A DNA stretch of 64,000 bases from Pseudomonadota bacterium (GCA_021792365.1 JAJYUT010000003.1:372001-436000), one strand, 5' to 3'. Shown: positions 1 through 8,300, counted from the stretch's first letter. Notes: generated by a model from the sequence alone, not told the origin. A program made the numbers and translations.

Positions 1-1135
1 CGTCGGGATATTGCCGCAGATACCAGGCCTCGTGCATCAGGCCGCTCTTCAGCACCAGCTTGGCGTGGCGGTAGGGCTTCATCTGCTTCTTCATGCGCGA
101 GAAGCGGAAGGTCGCCACCCAATAGGCGCACAGGGCCCATTGCCGCAAGTTGTAGAACGCCCAGCGGTGGTTCTTCACCAGCCGGCGCAGCGGCTTGGTG
201 ACCCGCCACCAGGCGCTCTCCTCCACCTTGCGTAGCCGCTTCAGCGTCTTCACGTGATCGACCCGCGCGGCGGCCAGGGCATCCTTCGCCGCGCTGAGCG
301 CGGATTCGAGCTTCGCCACCTGGTCGCTGTCGAGCGCGGCATTCAGGCGGCGCCGGACATCGGCAAGATCGGCCTGCATGGCGATCGTCCTGCCGAGGCG
401 CGCGAACATCTCGCGCACCTCCAGCGTCCGGGGCGCGGTGCTGTCGAGCGCGAACAGGTGCTGCAAGGCGGGCGGCAGGTCGTCGCCGATCCCGAGGATC
501 CCGAGCCCGGCGCCGTGCACGAACTCGAAATGCGGATATTTCTCGGTGAGGACGTGCCACAGCTCGAGCGCCTCGGTCGCGGTCGCCGGATCGTCGATTC
601 CGTGCACCAGCATCACAGCGCGCCTGGAGAGCTTCGGCAGCCAGGCGCGATAATCCCGCGCCAGCGCGCCGCTTTCCATCGCGTCGATGCTGACGAGGTC
701 GACGCTGCCATCCTCGAACCGCTCCAACAGCTGCGCGGCGGCCATGAGCTGCGAGAATTGGGCGTAACGCGCATCGTGGAACTGGGTGAGTTCGCCGCCA
801 CGCGCGCCATCGGAAATTGCGTAACAGCGCGTCGGTAAGCGTAACCGGCTGACCGCCTGGCAAAAGCCGAGATAAGGCGCGGTTGGCGCTTCGGTCAGTT
901 CCACCAGGGTGAAGGGGCGCAGCGCATCCACCAGCCAGAACAGGAACGGCACATGCTCCGACCGCGGCGCGGCATCGGACCGGTCAGGCGTCCAGAACAT
1001 CGCAGGCGTGACGAAGCCGCCGCCGAGCCGCGACCACCAGCTGCCTAACTCGACCGTTATGCCGGTGGCTCTTGCGGCCTCACCCAGCGCGACTGACTCA
1101 GCGCCGATCGGCGTCTCTTTGGTCAAGGCCAGCAT
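1..1135 (-). CDS. Class I SAM-dependent methyltransferase with coiled-coil and surface-glycan type tail (3' end off the window)
   Basis: My own translation of the minus strand gives 378 uninterrupted residues from the ATG at 1135 to the window edge; no stop is reached. Residues about 20–180 look like a Rossmann-type methyltransferase of the Methyltransf_24 kind: TGITVELGSWWSRLG near the start, DLVSIDAMES in the middle and FVHGAGLGILGIG at the end of the domain. A charged, probably coiled-coil stretch follows, then SAWWRVTKPLRRL and LMHEAWYLRQYPD, motifs I associate with polysaccharide glycosyltransferases and rhamnan-type proteins. It probably modifies a cell-surface glycan; substrate unknown. 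An in-frame TGA precedes the chosen start. The remaining C-terminal part lies outside the window. Confidence 0.7.
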   Translation of the reverse strand, partial: MLALTKETPIGAESVALGEAARATGITVELGSWWSRLGGGFVTPAMFWTPDRSDAAPRSEHVPFLFWLVDALRPFTLVELTEAPTAPYLGFCQAVSRLRLPTRCYAISDGARGGELTQFHDARYAQFSQLMAAAQLLERFEDGSVDLVSIDAMESGALARDYRAWLPKLSRRAVMLVHGIDDPATATEALELWHVLTEKYPHFEFVHGAGLGILGIGDDLPPALQHLFALDSTAPRTLEVREMFARLGRTIAMQADLADVRRRLNAALDSDQVAKLESALSAAKDALAAARVDHVKTLKRLRKVEESAWWRVTKPLRRLVKNHRWAFYNLRQWALCAYWVATFRFSRMKKQMKPYRHAKLVLKSGLMHEAWYLRQYPD

Positions 1136-1274
1136 CCCCAGAAACAGTCCACCAAGGAATCAGGAAAATGTGCCGAAAAGCAAGCCTGCACTCAATCGTG
1201 GCGGCTTTCCAGCCATTTACCGCCGCCCCGCGTGGCCGCCATCCCCCCTTGCCAAGGCGAGTCGCGAGTGATAC

Positions 1275-1290
1275 TTAAGCACATGCTTAA
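1275..1290 (+). promoter_or_regulatory. Inverted repeat across the arsR start codon, likely auto-operator
   Basis: TTAAGCA (1275–1281), CA, TGCTTAA (1284–1290) is a perfect 7-2-7 inverted repeat. The second arm begins one base inside the ATG (1283) of the ArsR gene, so a bound dimer would cover the translation start. TTAAG-type palindromes of this kind are usual ArsR/SmtB operators. Binding is inferred. Confidence 0.5.
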
Positions 1291-1633
1291 CCAATCGGCC
1301 GCGCTCGACCTCATGTTCCAGGCGCTTGCCGACCCGAGCCGGCGGGTGATGGTGGACCGGCTGACCCGCGGGCCGGCATCTGTCAGCGAACTGGCCAAGC
1401 CGCTCGCGATGTCGCTGCCGGCGGTCGTGCAGCACCTTCAGGTGCTGGAAGCGAGCGGGCTGGTGCGGTCGGAGAAGGTGGGCCGCGTGCGCACCTGCCA
1501 CATCGAGCCGAAGGCGCTGCGGAATGCGGAGCAGTGGATTGCCGAGCGGCGGACCATCTGGGAACGCCGCCTCGACCGGCTCGGGGCGATCCTGGCCGCC
1601 GGGGAAGACGAGAGCGGCGAGAGCAAGACGTAG
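1283..1633 (+). CDS. ArsR-family winged-helix repressor
   Basis: A 116-residue protein with the classic ArsR fold. FQALADPSRRVMVDRLTRG is the first helix pair and SVSELAKPLAMSLPAVVQHL the recognition helix region, followed by VLEASGLVRSEKVGRVRTC as the wing. No CxC metal site is visible, so it belongs to the non-metal ArsR group that sits beside SRPBCC genes. I start it at 1283 rather than an upstream in-frame ATG at 1232, because homologues begin at this point and the operator-like palindrome lies across it. It heads a run of small plus-strand genes (GST, two SRPBCC, and more) which it probably represses. Confidence 0.85.
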   Translation: MLNQSAALDLMFQALADPSRRVMVDRLTRGPASVSELAKPLAMSLPAVVQHLQVLEASGLVRSEKVGRVRTCHIEPKALRNAEQWIAERRTIWERRLDRLGAILAAGEDESGESKT

Positions 1634-1667
1634 AGGGCGATCACTTCATTTCCGAAAGCGAGCAATC

Positions 1668-2309
1668 ATGTCGTTGAAGTTCTATTTCCACCCGCTCTCC
1701 TCCTTCTGCCACAAGGCGCTGATCGCGCTGTACGAGACCGGAACTCCGTTCGAGCCGCATATCGTTGACCTGATGGGCGATGCCGGCGCGTTCAAGGCGA
1801 TCTGGCCGATCGGCAAGATCCCGGTGCTGCACGACGAAGCGAAGGATCGCATCATTCCGGAAACCAGCATCATCATCGAATACCTGGCGCAGCACTCTCC
1901 GGGCCAGTCGCAGCTCTTCCCGGCGGACCGCGACCTCTGCCGCGAGATGCGGCTGCGCGACCGCTTCTATGACCTCTACGTCCAGATGCCGATGCAGAAG
2001 ATCGTCGTCGACCGGCTGCGGCCGGAGGGAAAGCACGATGCCTATGGCGTCGAGGAGGCACGTGCGCTGCTGACCACGTCGCTGGGCATGATCGACAAGC
2101 AGATGGCGGGCAGGAACTGGGCCGTCGGCGATCAGTTCACCATGGCGGATTGCGCCGCGGCGCCGGCCTTGTTCTATGCGGACATGATGCTCCCGTTCCG
2201 TGACACGCACAAGAACGCGGCGGCCTATCTCGACCGGCTGATGCAGCGGCCGTCCTATGCGCGCGTGCTCAAGGAAGCGCAGCCCTATTTCGCCATGATC
2301 CCGCAATAG
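1668..2309 (+). CDS. Glutathione S-transferase family protein
   Basis: 213 residues, the usual GST length. The N-terminal thioredoxin-like half starts KFYFHPLSSFCHKALIAL, and PIGKIPVLHDE carries the conserved cis-proline before ETSIIIEYL, the glutathione-binding beta4/alpha3 segment. The alpha-helical C-terminal half ends with the GDQFTMADCAAAPAL motif common to bacterial GSTs. It lies 34 bases after the ArsR gene and 37 bases before the SRPBCC pair, so one transcript is likely. The enzyme would conjugate glutathione to an electrophile; the substrate is unknown. An in-frame ATG upstream at 1524 lies inside arsR and is not a credible start. Confidence 0.85.
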   Translation: MSLKFYFHPLSSFCHKALIALYETGTPFEPHIVDLMGDAGAFKAIWPIGKIPVLHDEAKDRIIPETSIIIEYLAQHSPGQSQLFPADRDLCREMRLRDRFYDLYVQMPMQKIVVDRLRPEGKHDAYGVEEARALLTTSLGMIDKQMAGRNWAVGDQFTMADCAAAPALFYADMMLPFRDTHKNAAAYLDRLMQRPSYARVLKEAQPYFAMIPQ

Positions 2310-2346
2310 ACCGCACTCCAGACATTCGAAGAGACAGGAGATCAGC

Positions 2347-2805
2347 ATGACCGAGCGATCGGTGACCCACGCCACCTTCACGATCGAGCGCAGCTATGAT
2401 TCGCCCCCGGCGAAAGTGTTCAAGGCCTTTGCCGACCCGGCGATCAAGCGCCGCTGGTTCGTGGAGGGCGAAGGCTGGGAGGTCGAGGAGTTCACGGCGG
2501 ATTTCAAGGTGGGCGGCCAGGAGCGCAGCCGGTTCCGCTTCCGCGGCGGAACACCGATTTGCAACGACACGGCCTATCACGACATCGTGCCGAATGAGCG
2601 CATCATCTTCGCCTACACCATGACCATCGGCGAGAACCGCATCTCCGCCTCGCTCGCCACCGTCGAGTTCAAGCCGGAAGGCCGCGGCACAATGCTGCTC
2701 TTCACGGAGCAGGGCGCCTTCCTCGACGGGCTCGACCAGGTCGAGGGACGCAAGGGCGGCTGGGGAGAGTTGCTGGATGCCCTCGGCCGGTCGCTGCAGT
2801 CATGA
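2347..2805 (+). CDS. SRPBCC (AHSA1-like) protein, first of a tandem pair
   Basis: 152 residues with the AHSA1/START-like pattern: FTIERSYDSPPAKVFKAFADP opens the domain, followed by RRWFVEG, the YHDIVPNERIIFAYTM strand pair and TEQGAFLDG near the end. Members of this family form a hydrophobic pocket. They are frequently encoded behind ArsR repressors, and the ligand is usually unknown. An AGGAG-type ribosome site precedes the ATG. Its stop overlaps the start of the next gene by ATGA, so the two are translationally coupled. Confidence 0.85.
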   Translation: MTERSVTHATFTIERSYDSPPAKVFKAFADPAIKRRWFVEGEGWEVEEFTADFKVGGQERSRFRFRGGTPICNDTAYHDIVPNERIIFAYTMTIGENRISASLATVEFKPEGRGTMLLFTEQGAFLDGLDQVEGRKGGWGELLDALGRSLQS

Positions 2806-3260
2806 GCGCGCGATCGGCGGTCCATGGAACCTTCGCCCTCGAGCGCGTCTATGACGCCGCGCCGGCCCGGGTCTTCAAGGCCTGGGCCGATCCCGCGATC
2901 AAGGCGCGCTGGTTCGTGGCGCCCGCCGACTGGCTCCAGCTGGAGCGTTCGATGGATTTCCGGATCGGCGGCACGGAACGGCTGCGCGGCCGCAAGGGCA
3001 GCGGGATCGTCTCCACTTTCGACAGCGTCTACCACGACATCGTGCCGGACCAGCGCATCATCTATAGCTACGACATGCACCTGGATGAGCGGCACATCTC
3101 CGTCTCGCTGGCGACTGTGGAATTGAAAGCGGAGGGCGCCGGCACGCGCGTCGTCATCACGGAGCAGGGCGCGTTCCTGGACGGCTACGACGACGGTGGC
3201 AGCCGCGAGCGCGGCACCCGCATCCTGCTAGATCAGCTTGGCGGGGCACTGCGGGGCTGA
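2802..3260 (+). CDS. SRPBCC (AHSA1-like) protein, second of a tandem pair
   Basis: 152 residues, the same length as the preceding gene and clearly its paralogue: VFKAWADPAIKARWFV, YHDIVPDQRIIYSYDM and TEQGAFLDG align without large gaps. The central region differs (the first copy has RFRFRGG where this has GRKGSG), so the two pockets may bind different ligands. It starts in the ATGA overlap at 2802. An in-operon tandem duplication is the simplest reading. Confidence 0.85.
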   Translation: MSARSAVHGTFALERVYDAAPARVFKAWADPAIKARWFVAPADWLQLERSMDFRIGGTERLRGRKGSGIVSTFDSVYHDIVPDQRIIYSYDMHLDERHISVSLATVELKAEGAGTRVVITEQGAFLDGYDDGGSRERGTRILLDQLGGALRG

Positions 3261-3307
3261 GCCCCGCGCGCCGCGCGGGCATTGTTGGAGTGGCCCGCGC
3301 CTGATAA

Positions 3308-3961
3308 ATGCTCGGCGTCATGATCGAGCCTGAAGAGATATTGGCGTTCTGGTTTCCGCCGGGGCTGGATGCGGACGAGGACGCGCATCGTCGGCAGTTC
3401 CAGTTCTGGTTCGGCGGCGGGGCGAATGCGCTGGTCGCGCAGAACCACGACGGCGTTCTTGAGGCCGCGGCGCGCGGCGAACTGGATTCCTGGGCCGAGG
3501 CGCCCCGTTCGCGCCTGGCGCTGATCATCGTGCTCGATCAATTCCCCCGCTGCCTGCACGCGGGAACCGCCCTCGCCTATGCGCAGGATGACAAGGCGCT
3601 CGCGCTGGCAAACGACGGGATCGGGGCCGGGCTGCATGAGCGACTCGCAGCGGTATGGGAGAAGACCTTCTTCTTCATGCCGCTCGGCCATTCGGAGCGC
3701 CTGGCGGACCTGGAACGCTGCGTCTCGCTGGCCGAGGCCCTGGTTCCGGAGGCGCCGGCGCACCTTCGCGCCTTCTACGAGTTCTCCGCCGCGCAGGCGC
3801 GTGGCCATCGAGACGTAGTGGCCCGGTTTGGCCGCCAGCCGCATCGCAACGCGCTGCTCGGCCGGGACTCCACGTCGGAGGAGCGCGCCTACCTGGCGGC
3901 CGGACAATTCGTGCATCAGCGCTCCTTCGAGCGTTGGCGCGAAGATCGGGCCCGCCGCTAA
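3308..3961 (+). CDS. DUF924 family protein
   Basis: 217 residues with the hallmarks of the DUF924 family: the N-terminal ILAFWFPPG, the WFGGG segment, RLALIIVLDQFPRCLHAGTA, then KTFFFMPLGHSE and a C-terminal FVHQRSFE. The protein is soluble and all-helical by appearance (TPR-like in solved relatives, from family knowledge). No enzymatic role is established. It follows the SRPBCC pair by 47 bases. An alternative ATG lies four codons downstream at 3320; neither start has a good ribosome site. Confidence 0.8.
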   Translation: MLGVMIEPEEILAFWFPPGLDADEDAHRRQFQFWFGGGANALVAQNHDGVLEAAARGELDSWAEAPRSRLALIIVLDQFPRCLHAGTALAYAQDDKALALANDGIGAGLHERLAAVWEKTFFFMPLGHSERLADLERCVSLAEALVPEAPAHLRAFYEFSAAQARGHRDVVARFGRQPHRNALLGRDSTSEERAYLAAGQFVHQRSFERWREDRARR

Positions 3962-4080
3962 AGACGATCCTGCGCCGAAAATTTCATGTCCCTGTCGGCT
4001 GCCGGACGGGCCGTTCGTCTTCCAGATACAGGGGGCGTTCCGCGGGTTCGCGCCAGTCATTGTCCAGAGGAGTTAAGCTC

Positions 4081-4449
4081 ATGAAAGTCATCGTGTTTGT
4101 GAAAGCGACCAAGTCCTACGAGGCCGGCGCGATGCCAAGCCAGCAATTGCTCTCCGAGATGGGCAAGTACAACGAGGAGCTGCAGAAGGCCGGCATCATG
4201 CTGGATGGCGCCGGCCTGCATCCGACCTCCAAGGGCAAGCGCGTGCGCTTTGCCGGCCAGAACCGCACCGTGATCGACGGACCCTTTGCCGAGACCAAGG
4301 AACTGATCGCGGGCTATTGGCTGTGGGAGGTGAAGTCGATGGACGAGGCGGTGGAGTGGCTGAAGCGCTGCCCAAATCCGCATGACGAGGTCACGGACGT
4401 GGAAATCCGTCCGCTCTTCACAGACGAAGATTTTGGGCTGGCGGGCTGA
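4081..4449 (+). CDS. YciI-family (YCII domain) protein
   Basis: 122 residues. [16 protein letters not shown] at the start, then [38 protein letters not shown] and a C-terminal EVEIRPL-like strand are typical of the ferredoxin-fold YCII domain. These proteins are often found with ECF sigma factors or ArsR modules; biochemical function is mostly unknown. The start is supported by AGAGGAG eight bases upstream. It forms part of the same plus-strand run as the neighbouring genes. Confidence 0.85.
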   Translation: MKVIVFVKATKSYEAGAMPSQQLLSEMGKYNEELQKAGIMLDGAGLHPTSKGKRVRFAGQNRTVIDGPFAETKELIAGYWLWEVKSMDEAVEWLKRCPNPHDEVTDVEIRPLFTDEDFGLAG

Positions 4450-4466
4450 AACCGGGAGGCGGCATC

Positions 4467-4946
4467 GTGCAGAAGATCCATCCATTCCTGTGGTTCGACA
4501 CCCAGGCCGAAGAGGCGATGACGTTCTACGTCTCGATCTTCAAGAATTCCAGAACCGGCAAGGTCGTGCGCTACGGCGATGCAGGCCCCGGTCCGAAGGG
4601 CAGTGTGATGACCGCCACCTTCGAGCTCGAAGGCCAGCAATTCACCGCACTTAATGGCGGGCCGCACTTCAAGTTCAACGAAGCTATCTCCCTCGTTGTC
4701 GATTGCGACAGCCAGGAGGAAGTGGACGAACTTTGGGAGAAGCTGTCCGCCGACGGTCAGCCGGGCCAGTGCGGCTGGCTCAAGGACAAGTTCGGCCTCT
4801 CCTGGCAGATCGTTCCCACGGTCCTGGTAGAACTGCTCAGCGATCCTGATCCCGAGAAATCGCAGCGGGTGATGGCAGCGATGCTCCAGATGACCAAGAT
4901 CGAGATAGCGAAGCTGAAACAGGCTATGCGGGGTACAGGCGTGTGA
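4467..4946 (+). CDS. PhnB-like VOC superfamily protein
   Basis: 159 residues beginning with GTG at 4467 behind a GGGAGG ribosome site. [18 protein letters not shown] is the signature opening of PhnB-like vicinal-oxygen-chelate proteins (older name 3-dmu-9_3-mt), followed by [24 protein letters not shown] and [14 protein letters not shown]. Despite the name, it has no known link to phosphonates. It is likely a small metal-binding or lyase-like protein of unknown substrate. The stop codon overlaps the following GNAT gene (GTGTGA). Confidence 0.85.
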   Translation: MQKIHPFLWFDTQAEEAMTFYVSIFKNSRTGKVVRYGDAGPGPKGSVMTATFELEGQQFTALNGGPHFKFNEAISLVVDCDSQEEVDELWEKLSADGQPGQCGWLKDKFGLSWQIVPTVLVELLSDPDPEKSQRVMAAMLQMTKIEIAKLKQAMRGTGV

Positions 4947-5506
4947 AGCTGACCATCCGCCCACTGACACCGGATCTATGGCCGGCCCTGGAGGATCTAT
5001 TCGATACGAGAGGTCCGTGCAGCCGGTGCTGGTGCATGGCGGGGCGGATCGGTGCAGCCTATCGCACGCGGCCGCCCGATCAGAACAAGGCGGCACTCCA
5101 TGCGATCGTGAAGCGCGGACCGCCGCCTGGCCTGCTGGCGCTCGATGGCGATCTGGCCGTCGGCTGGTGCCAGGTGACGCCGCGCGCTCATGTGCCGGCG
5201 CTCGACCGCGTGCCTCATCTGAAGTGCGTCGACGATGCGCCGGTCTGGTCGCTTTCCTGCTTTTATGTGCGAATCGGATACCGCCGCAAAGGCGTTATGA
5301 AGGCGCTGATCGTTGAAGCCTTGAGGATGGCGAAGCGTGCCAAGGCGCCGGCGCTGGAAGCCTATCCTTTCGATGCTGCGCTCTCGCCGAGCGCCTCCTC
5401 AACCGGCTTTGCCTCGACGTTCAAACGAGCCGGCTTCAAGATCGTCGCACGGCGAATTCCCGCCCGCCCCATCATGCGTCACGATCTGGGCAGCGTCGCC
5501 GAGTGA
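4943..5506 (+). CDS. GNAT-family N-acetyltransferase
   Basis: 187 residues from a GTG start that overlaps the previous stop by four bases. [18 protein letters not shown] is a standard GNAT opening, and [19 protein letters not shown] is the acetyl-CoA pyrophosphate-binding R/QxxGxG/A-type loop and helix. A cysteine cluster GPCSRCWCM near residue 25 is a subfamily feature. It is the last gene of the plus-strand ArsR-led run, 59 bases from the convergent SRPBCC gene. Confidence 0.75.
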   Translation: MKLTIRPLTPDLWPALEDLFDTRGPCSRCWCMAGRIGAAYRTRPPDQNKAALHAIVKRGPPPGLLALDGDLAVGWCQVTPRAHVPALDRVPHLKCVDDAPVWSLSCFYVRIGYRRKGVMKALIVEALRMAKRAKAPALEAYPFDAALSPSASSTGFASTFKRAGFKIVARRIPARPIMRHDLGSVAE

Positions 5507-5565
5507 TCAGCAAGATGCTCGGCGCACACACCCTCAACCAACCGATGCGGCTCACACAGCGGAGA

Positions 5566-6069
5566 TCAGCCTGCTGACGACTGCTCCTGCGCGCAAAGCG
5601 CGGCTGCCACGTCCGCAAGTTGGTCGAGCCCGGATCCGAAGCCTTGCTCGAAGCCCAAGCCGAGATACTCGGTCTTCATGGCGACAGACTCGAACAACGT
5701 GTTGATGGTGAGCGTGGTCCTGCCGCCTGTTTCGTTCAATGTGACCGTGACGATCATCCTCGGCGCGCCTGGGCTCTCGAACCCGTTGTCGAAGACGATC
5801 TTCCGGTCGGGGACGATCTCGCGATATTGCCCGCCGAACGGCGTGTCCTGGACACCGTTCGGGCCGGTCATAGCCATGCGGAAGCGTCCGCCCTGCCGGA
5901 AGCCCACCTCGCACATGGTGACCGGCCAGCCCTTCGGACCAAACCATTTCATCAGATGCTCCCGCTTGCTCCATGCTTCGAACAGCAGTCGCGCCGGCGC
6001 ATCGTAATGCCGCGTGATGACGTGAGTGCGATCGGCGACCGGTTCAGTCGCGTTTTCGTTTGCCGGCAT
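5566..6069 (-). CDS. SRPBCC (AHSA1-like) protein paired with ArsR
   Basis: 167 residues: VITRHYDAPARLLFEAWSKREHLMKWFGPKGW is split here over the conserved W(F)GP motif, followed by GGQYREIVPDRKIVFDNGF and a C-terminal TEYLGLGFEQGFGSGLDQLADV. It overlaps the end of the ArsR gene upstream by 26 bases, so the pair is co-transcribed. ArsR/SRPBCC pairs of this type are common in alphaproteobacteria, and the SRPBCC ligand may be the inducer or its target; that is inference. Confidence 0.85.
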   Translation of the reverse strand: MPANENATEPVADRTHVITRHYDAPARLLFEAWSKREHLMKWFGPKGWPVTMCEVGFRQGGRFRMAMTGPNGVQDTPFGGQYREIVPDRKIVFDNGFESPGAPRMIVTVTLNETGGRTTLTINTLFESVAMKTEYLGLGFEQGFGSGLDQLADVAAALCAQEQSSAG

Positions 6070-6412
6070 GACGCTTCTCCTTCCGTCCGAGATCCTTCAC
6101 ATAAGCATCGAGCTGGTCGAGGCTTTCCTCCCAGCAGCGCTGGTAATCGCCGATCCATCGAGCCGCGCGCTGCAGCGGCGCGGCATTGATGCGCACCGGC
6201 CGGAACTGCGCGTTGCGTCCGCGCGAGACCAGCCCCGCTCCCTCCAGCACCTTCAGATGCTTGGAGATGGTGGGCTGGCTGAGATCGAACGGCGCTACGA
6301 GTTCATTCACAGTCGCCTCGCCATTGGCAAGGCGCGCCAGGATGGCGCGCCGCGTCGGGTCGGCGAGAGCGGCGAAAACACGATCAAGCTGCTGGGTGGG
6401 TGCGGCGCCCAT
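6044..6412 (-). CDS. ArsR-family repressor, second module
   Basis: 122 residues with FAALADPTRRAILARLANGEATVNEL and DLSQPTISKHLKVLEGAGL, a textbook ArsR winged helix, and GRNAQFRPVRI as the wing. No metal-binding cysteine pairs are seen. The C-terminus is very basic. The 3' end overlaps the SRPBCC gene by 26 bases. It is a paralogue of the ArsR at 1283 and converges with that module. Confidence 0.85.
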   Translation of the reverse strand: MGAAPTQQLDRVFAALADPTRRAILARLANGEATVNELVAPFDLSQPTISKHLKVLEGAGLVSRGRNAQFRPVRINAAPLQRAARWIGDYQRCWEESLDQLDAYVKDLGRKEKRHAGKRKRD

Positions 6413-6441
6413 ACATTTCCATCTGGCTATATTGCTGTTTC

Positions 6442-6470
6442 TCTATATAAGGCGCGCGCACAAAGTTCAA
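6442..6470 (-). promoter_or_regulatory. Likely promoter of the second ArsR module
   Basis: On the minus strand TTGAAC (6470–6465), a 17-base spacer and TATAGA (6447–6442) lie 30 bases before the ATG at 6412. The same stretch holds a repeated CTATAT, possibly part of an operator. This is a consensus match by eye only. Confidence 0.4.
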
Positions 6471-6486
6471 GCGGAATGTTCGACAT

Positions 6487-6945
6487 TCAGGTCTCGAGCA
6501 GGGCTTCGGTCCGTTCCGCCAGGCGCCGCGGCAGGTTTGGCGAGAGCAGCTTCGCCAGCTTCGCGTGGGCCCTGCGCCAGAGCGGAATCGCGGCCTCCAG
6601 CCTGCGCGCGCCCGTCTCGGTCAGCCAGACGGCGCGGCGCCGGAGGTCGCTTTCGACCACCGCGATCTCGATCAGCCCCTGTCCCTCCAGGGTGCGCAGG
6701 TTGCGTGACAGCGTGGACTGCTCGAGGCCGGTGCTGCGCGAAAGGGCGCCCAGCGTGTCATCCGCGGCCGCCGCGATCTGTGCCATCAGGCCGAGCTGGC
6801 CGACGGAGAGGCCGGCCTCCGCCAGCTCGCGGTCGAGGAACTGGGTGATGCGCCGGGCCGCCAGGCGGCTGCTCCAGCCGGCGCAGCTCTCCACCAGGTG
6901 ACGGGCATCGGCGCGCAGGGTCTTGCGCTGCATTGACGGGCTCAT
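6487..6945 (-). CDS. MarR-family transcriptional regulator
   Basis: 152 residues. GLSVGQLGLMAQIAAAADDTLGALSRSTGLEQSTLSRNL is the winged-helix core and VVESDLRRRAVWLTETGARRLEAAIP is the MarR DxRxR-type wing and following helix. It is transcribed away from the YeaO-like gene, and a 14-5-14 inverted repeat fills the 42-base gap, so it probably represses itself and the divergent pair. The ligand is unknown. Confidence 0.85.
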   Translation of the reverse strand: MSPSMQRKTLRADARHLVESCAGWSSRLAARRITQFLDRELAEAGLSVGQLGLMAQIAAAADDTLGALSRSTGLEQSTLSRNLRTLEGQGLIEIAVVESDLRRRAVWLTETGARRLEAAIPLWRRAHAKLAKLLSPNLPRRLAERTEALLET

Positions 6946-6947
6946 GA

Positions 6948-6980
6948 TCCATGTATATACATTGTTTGTATCTACATGGA
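6948..6980. promoter_or_regulatory. MarR operator-like inverted repeat
   Basis: TCCATGTATATACA (6948–6961), a TTGTT spacer, and TGTATCTACATGGA (6967–6980) form a 14-5-14 inverted repeat with one mismatch. It lies between the divergent MarR and YeaO-like genes. The right arm contains an ATG (6976) that could be mistaken for the YeaO start. Confidence 0.6.
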
Positions 6981-6987
6981 AAGTGCC

Positions 6988-7350
6988 ATGTCACGGATCG
7001 CACTCAAGCGGGTATACGACGCGCCGGCCGCGGACGATGGGATGCGCATCCTGGTGGATCGCCTGTGGCCGCGGGGGATCGCCAAGGATGAGGCGAAGAT
7101 CGACCTCTGGCTCAAGGACATCGCGCCGAGCCACGCGGTGCGCAAGCGCTTTCACGGCAAGCCGGAGGATTGGGATGCGTTCCGCGCCGCCTATGCCGCC
7201 GAGCTCGAGACGGCGGCGGCGCAGGCCGCGGTGAAGGAACTGCGCGCGCATCTGCGGAAGGGGAAGGTCACCCTGCTCTATGCCGCGCGGAACGAGGAGC
7301 GCAACAATGCCGTGGCGCTCCTGCATTGGCTGAAGAACGGGAGGGGATGA
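6988..7350 (+). CDS. DUF488 family (YeaO-like) protein
   Basis: 120 residues from ATG 6988, which has GGAAAG five bases upstream; the in-frame ATG at 6976 lies in the operator arm and is less likely. IALKRVYDAP, MRILVDRLWPRGIAKDE, APSHAVRKRFHG and VTLLYAARNEERNNA are the conserved DUF488 blocks. The function of the family is unknown. The stop overlaps the next ATG (ATGA), so it is coupled to the cysteine-synthase-like gene, and both sit behind the MarR operator. Confidence 0.85.
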   Translation: MSRIALKRVYDAPAADDGMRILVDRLWPRGIAKDEAKIDLWLKDIAPSHAVRKRFHGKPEDWDAFRAAYAAELETAAAQAAVKELRAHLRKGKVTLLYAARNEERNNAVALLHWLKNGRG

Positions 7351-8294
7351 TGCAAGCGAGCGGCAGCGTCCTGGAAGGCATCGGAAACACGCCGCTGGTC
7401 GCGTTGCGCAAGGTGGTGCCGCCGGACTGCGCGCGAATCGTCGTGAAGCTAGAGGGGCAAAACCCGACCGGGAGCATGAAGGACCGCATGGCGCAGGCGA
7501 TGGTCGCCCGGGCCGAGGCGGATGGGCGGCTGCGGCCCGGCGACACCATCGTCGAATATACCGGCGGCAGCACCGGCGCTTCCCTCGCCCTGGTCTGCGC
7601 CGCCAAGGGATACCGCCTGCGCATCGTCACCTCGCGCGCGTTCAGCGAGGAGAAGCTGACCCAGATGGCGGCCTTCGGCGCGGAGCTGACGCTCATCGAG
7701 AGCGAAGGGAACCTGATCACCAAGCAGCTCATCTCGGACATGATCGCCGCCGCGCGGGAGATCAGCAGGCAACCCCGCACCTATTGGACCGACCAGCTCA
7801 ACAACGCCGACAGCATCGCCGGCTATCATCCGATGGGCGAGGAGATCTGGCGACAGAGCGACGGGAAGGTCGACGCCTTCATCCAGGCCATCGGCACGAC
7901 CGCCTCGCTGCGCGGGGTCGCGACCGTGCTCCGGCGCCACAACCCGGCCGTCAGGATCGTCGCGGTGGAGCCGGCCGAATCCGCCGTCCTGTCGGGCGGC
8001 AAGCCCGGCGCCCACAAGATCGAAGGCATCGGCATCGGCTACGCGCCGCCGATGTGGGACCCGCATCTGGTCGACGAGGTGATCCCGGTCTCGACCGCCG
8101 AGGGCGAAGCGATGGCGCGGCGGCTGGCGCGCGAGGAAGGCCTGTTCACGGGCACCTCGTCGGGCGCGAATGTCGTGGCGGCGATCCGGCTGGGCCGCCG
8201 CCTGGGCCCGGATGCAACGATCGCCACGCTGCTGGTGGATTCGGGGCTCAAGTATCTGAGCACCGATGTCTATCGGCGGGCCGCAAGGGCCTGA
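7347..8294 (+). CDS. PLP-dependent cysteine synthase family protein
   Basis: 315 residues of the CysK/CysM fold type II family. IGNTPLVALRKV opens the protein, and NPTGSMKDRMA carries the PLP-binding lysine. EYTGGSTGASLALVCAAKGY is the substrate-binding asparagine-loop equivalent, AIGTTASLRG the phosphate-binding loop and GTSSGANVVAA a C-terminal motif. The family makes cysteine from O-acetylserine or related substrates, but EYTGGSTG (rather than EATSGNTG) suggests a divergent, perhaps non-biosynthetic member. The first ATG overlaps the DUF488 stop. It converges with livM. Confidence 0.8.
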   Translation: MMQASGSVLEGIGNTPLVALRKVVPPDCARIVVKLEGQNPTGSMKDRMAQAMVARAEADGRLRPGDTIVEYTGGSTGASLALVCAAKGYRLRIVTSRAFSEEKLTQMAAFGAELTLIESEGNLITKQLISDMIAAAREISRQPRTYWTDQLNNADSIAGYHPMGEEIWRQSDGKVDAFIQAIGTTASLRGVATVLRRHNPAVRIVAVEPAESAVLSGGKPGAHKIEGIGIGYAPPMWDPHLVDEVIPVSTAEGEAMARRLAREEGLFTGTSSGANVVAAIRLGRRLGPDATIATLLVDSGLKYLSTDVYRRAARA

Positions 8295-8300
8295 CCGGGA

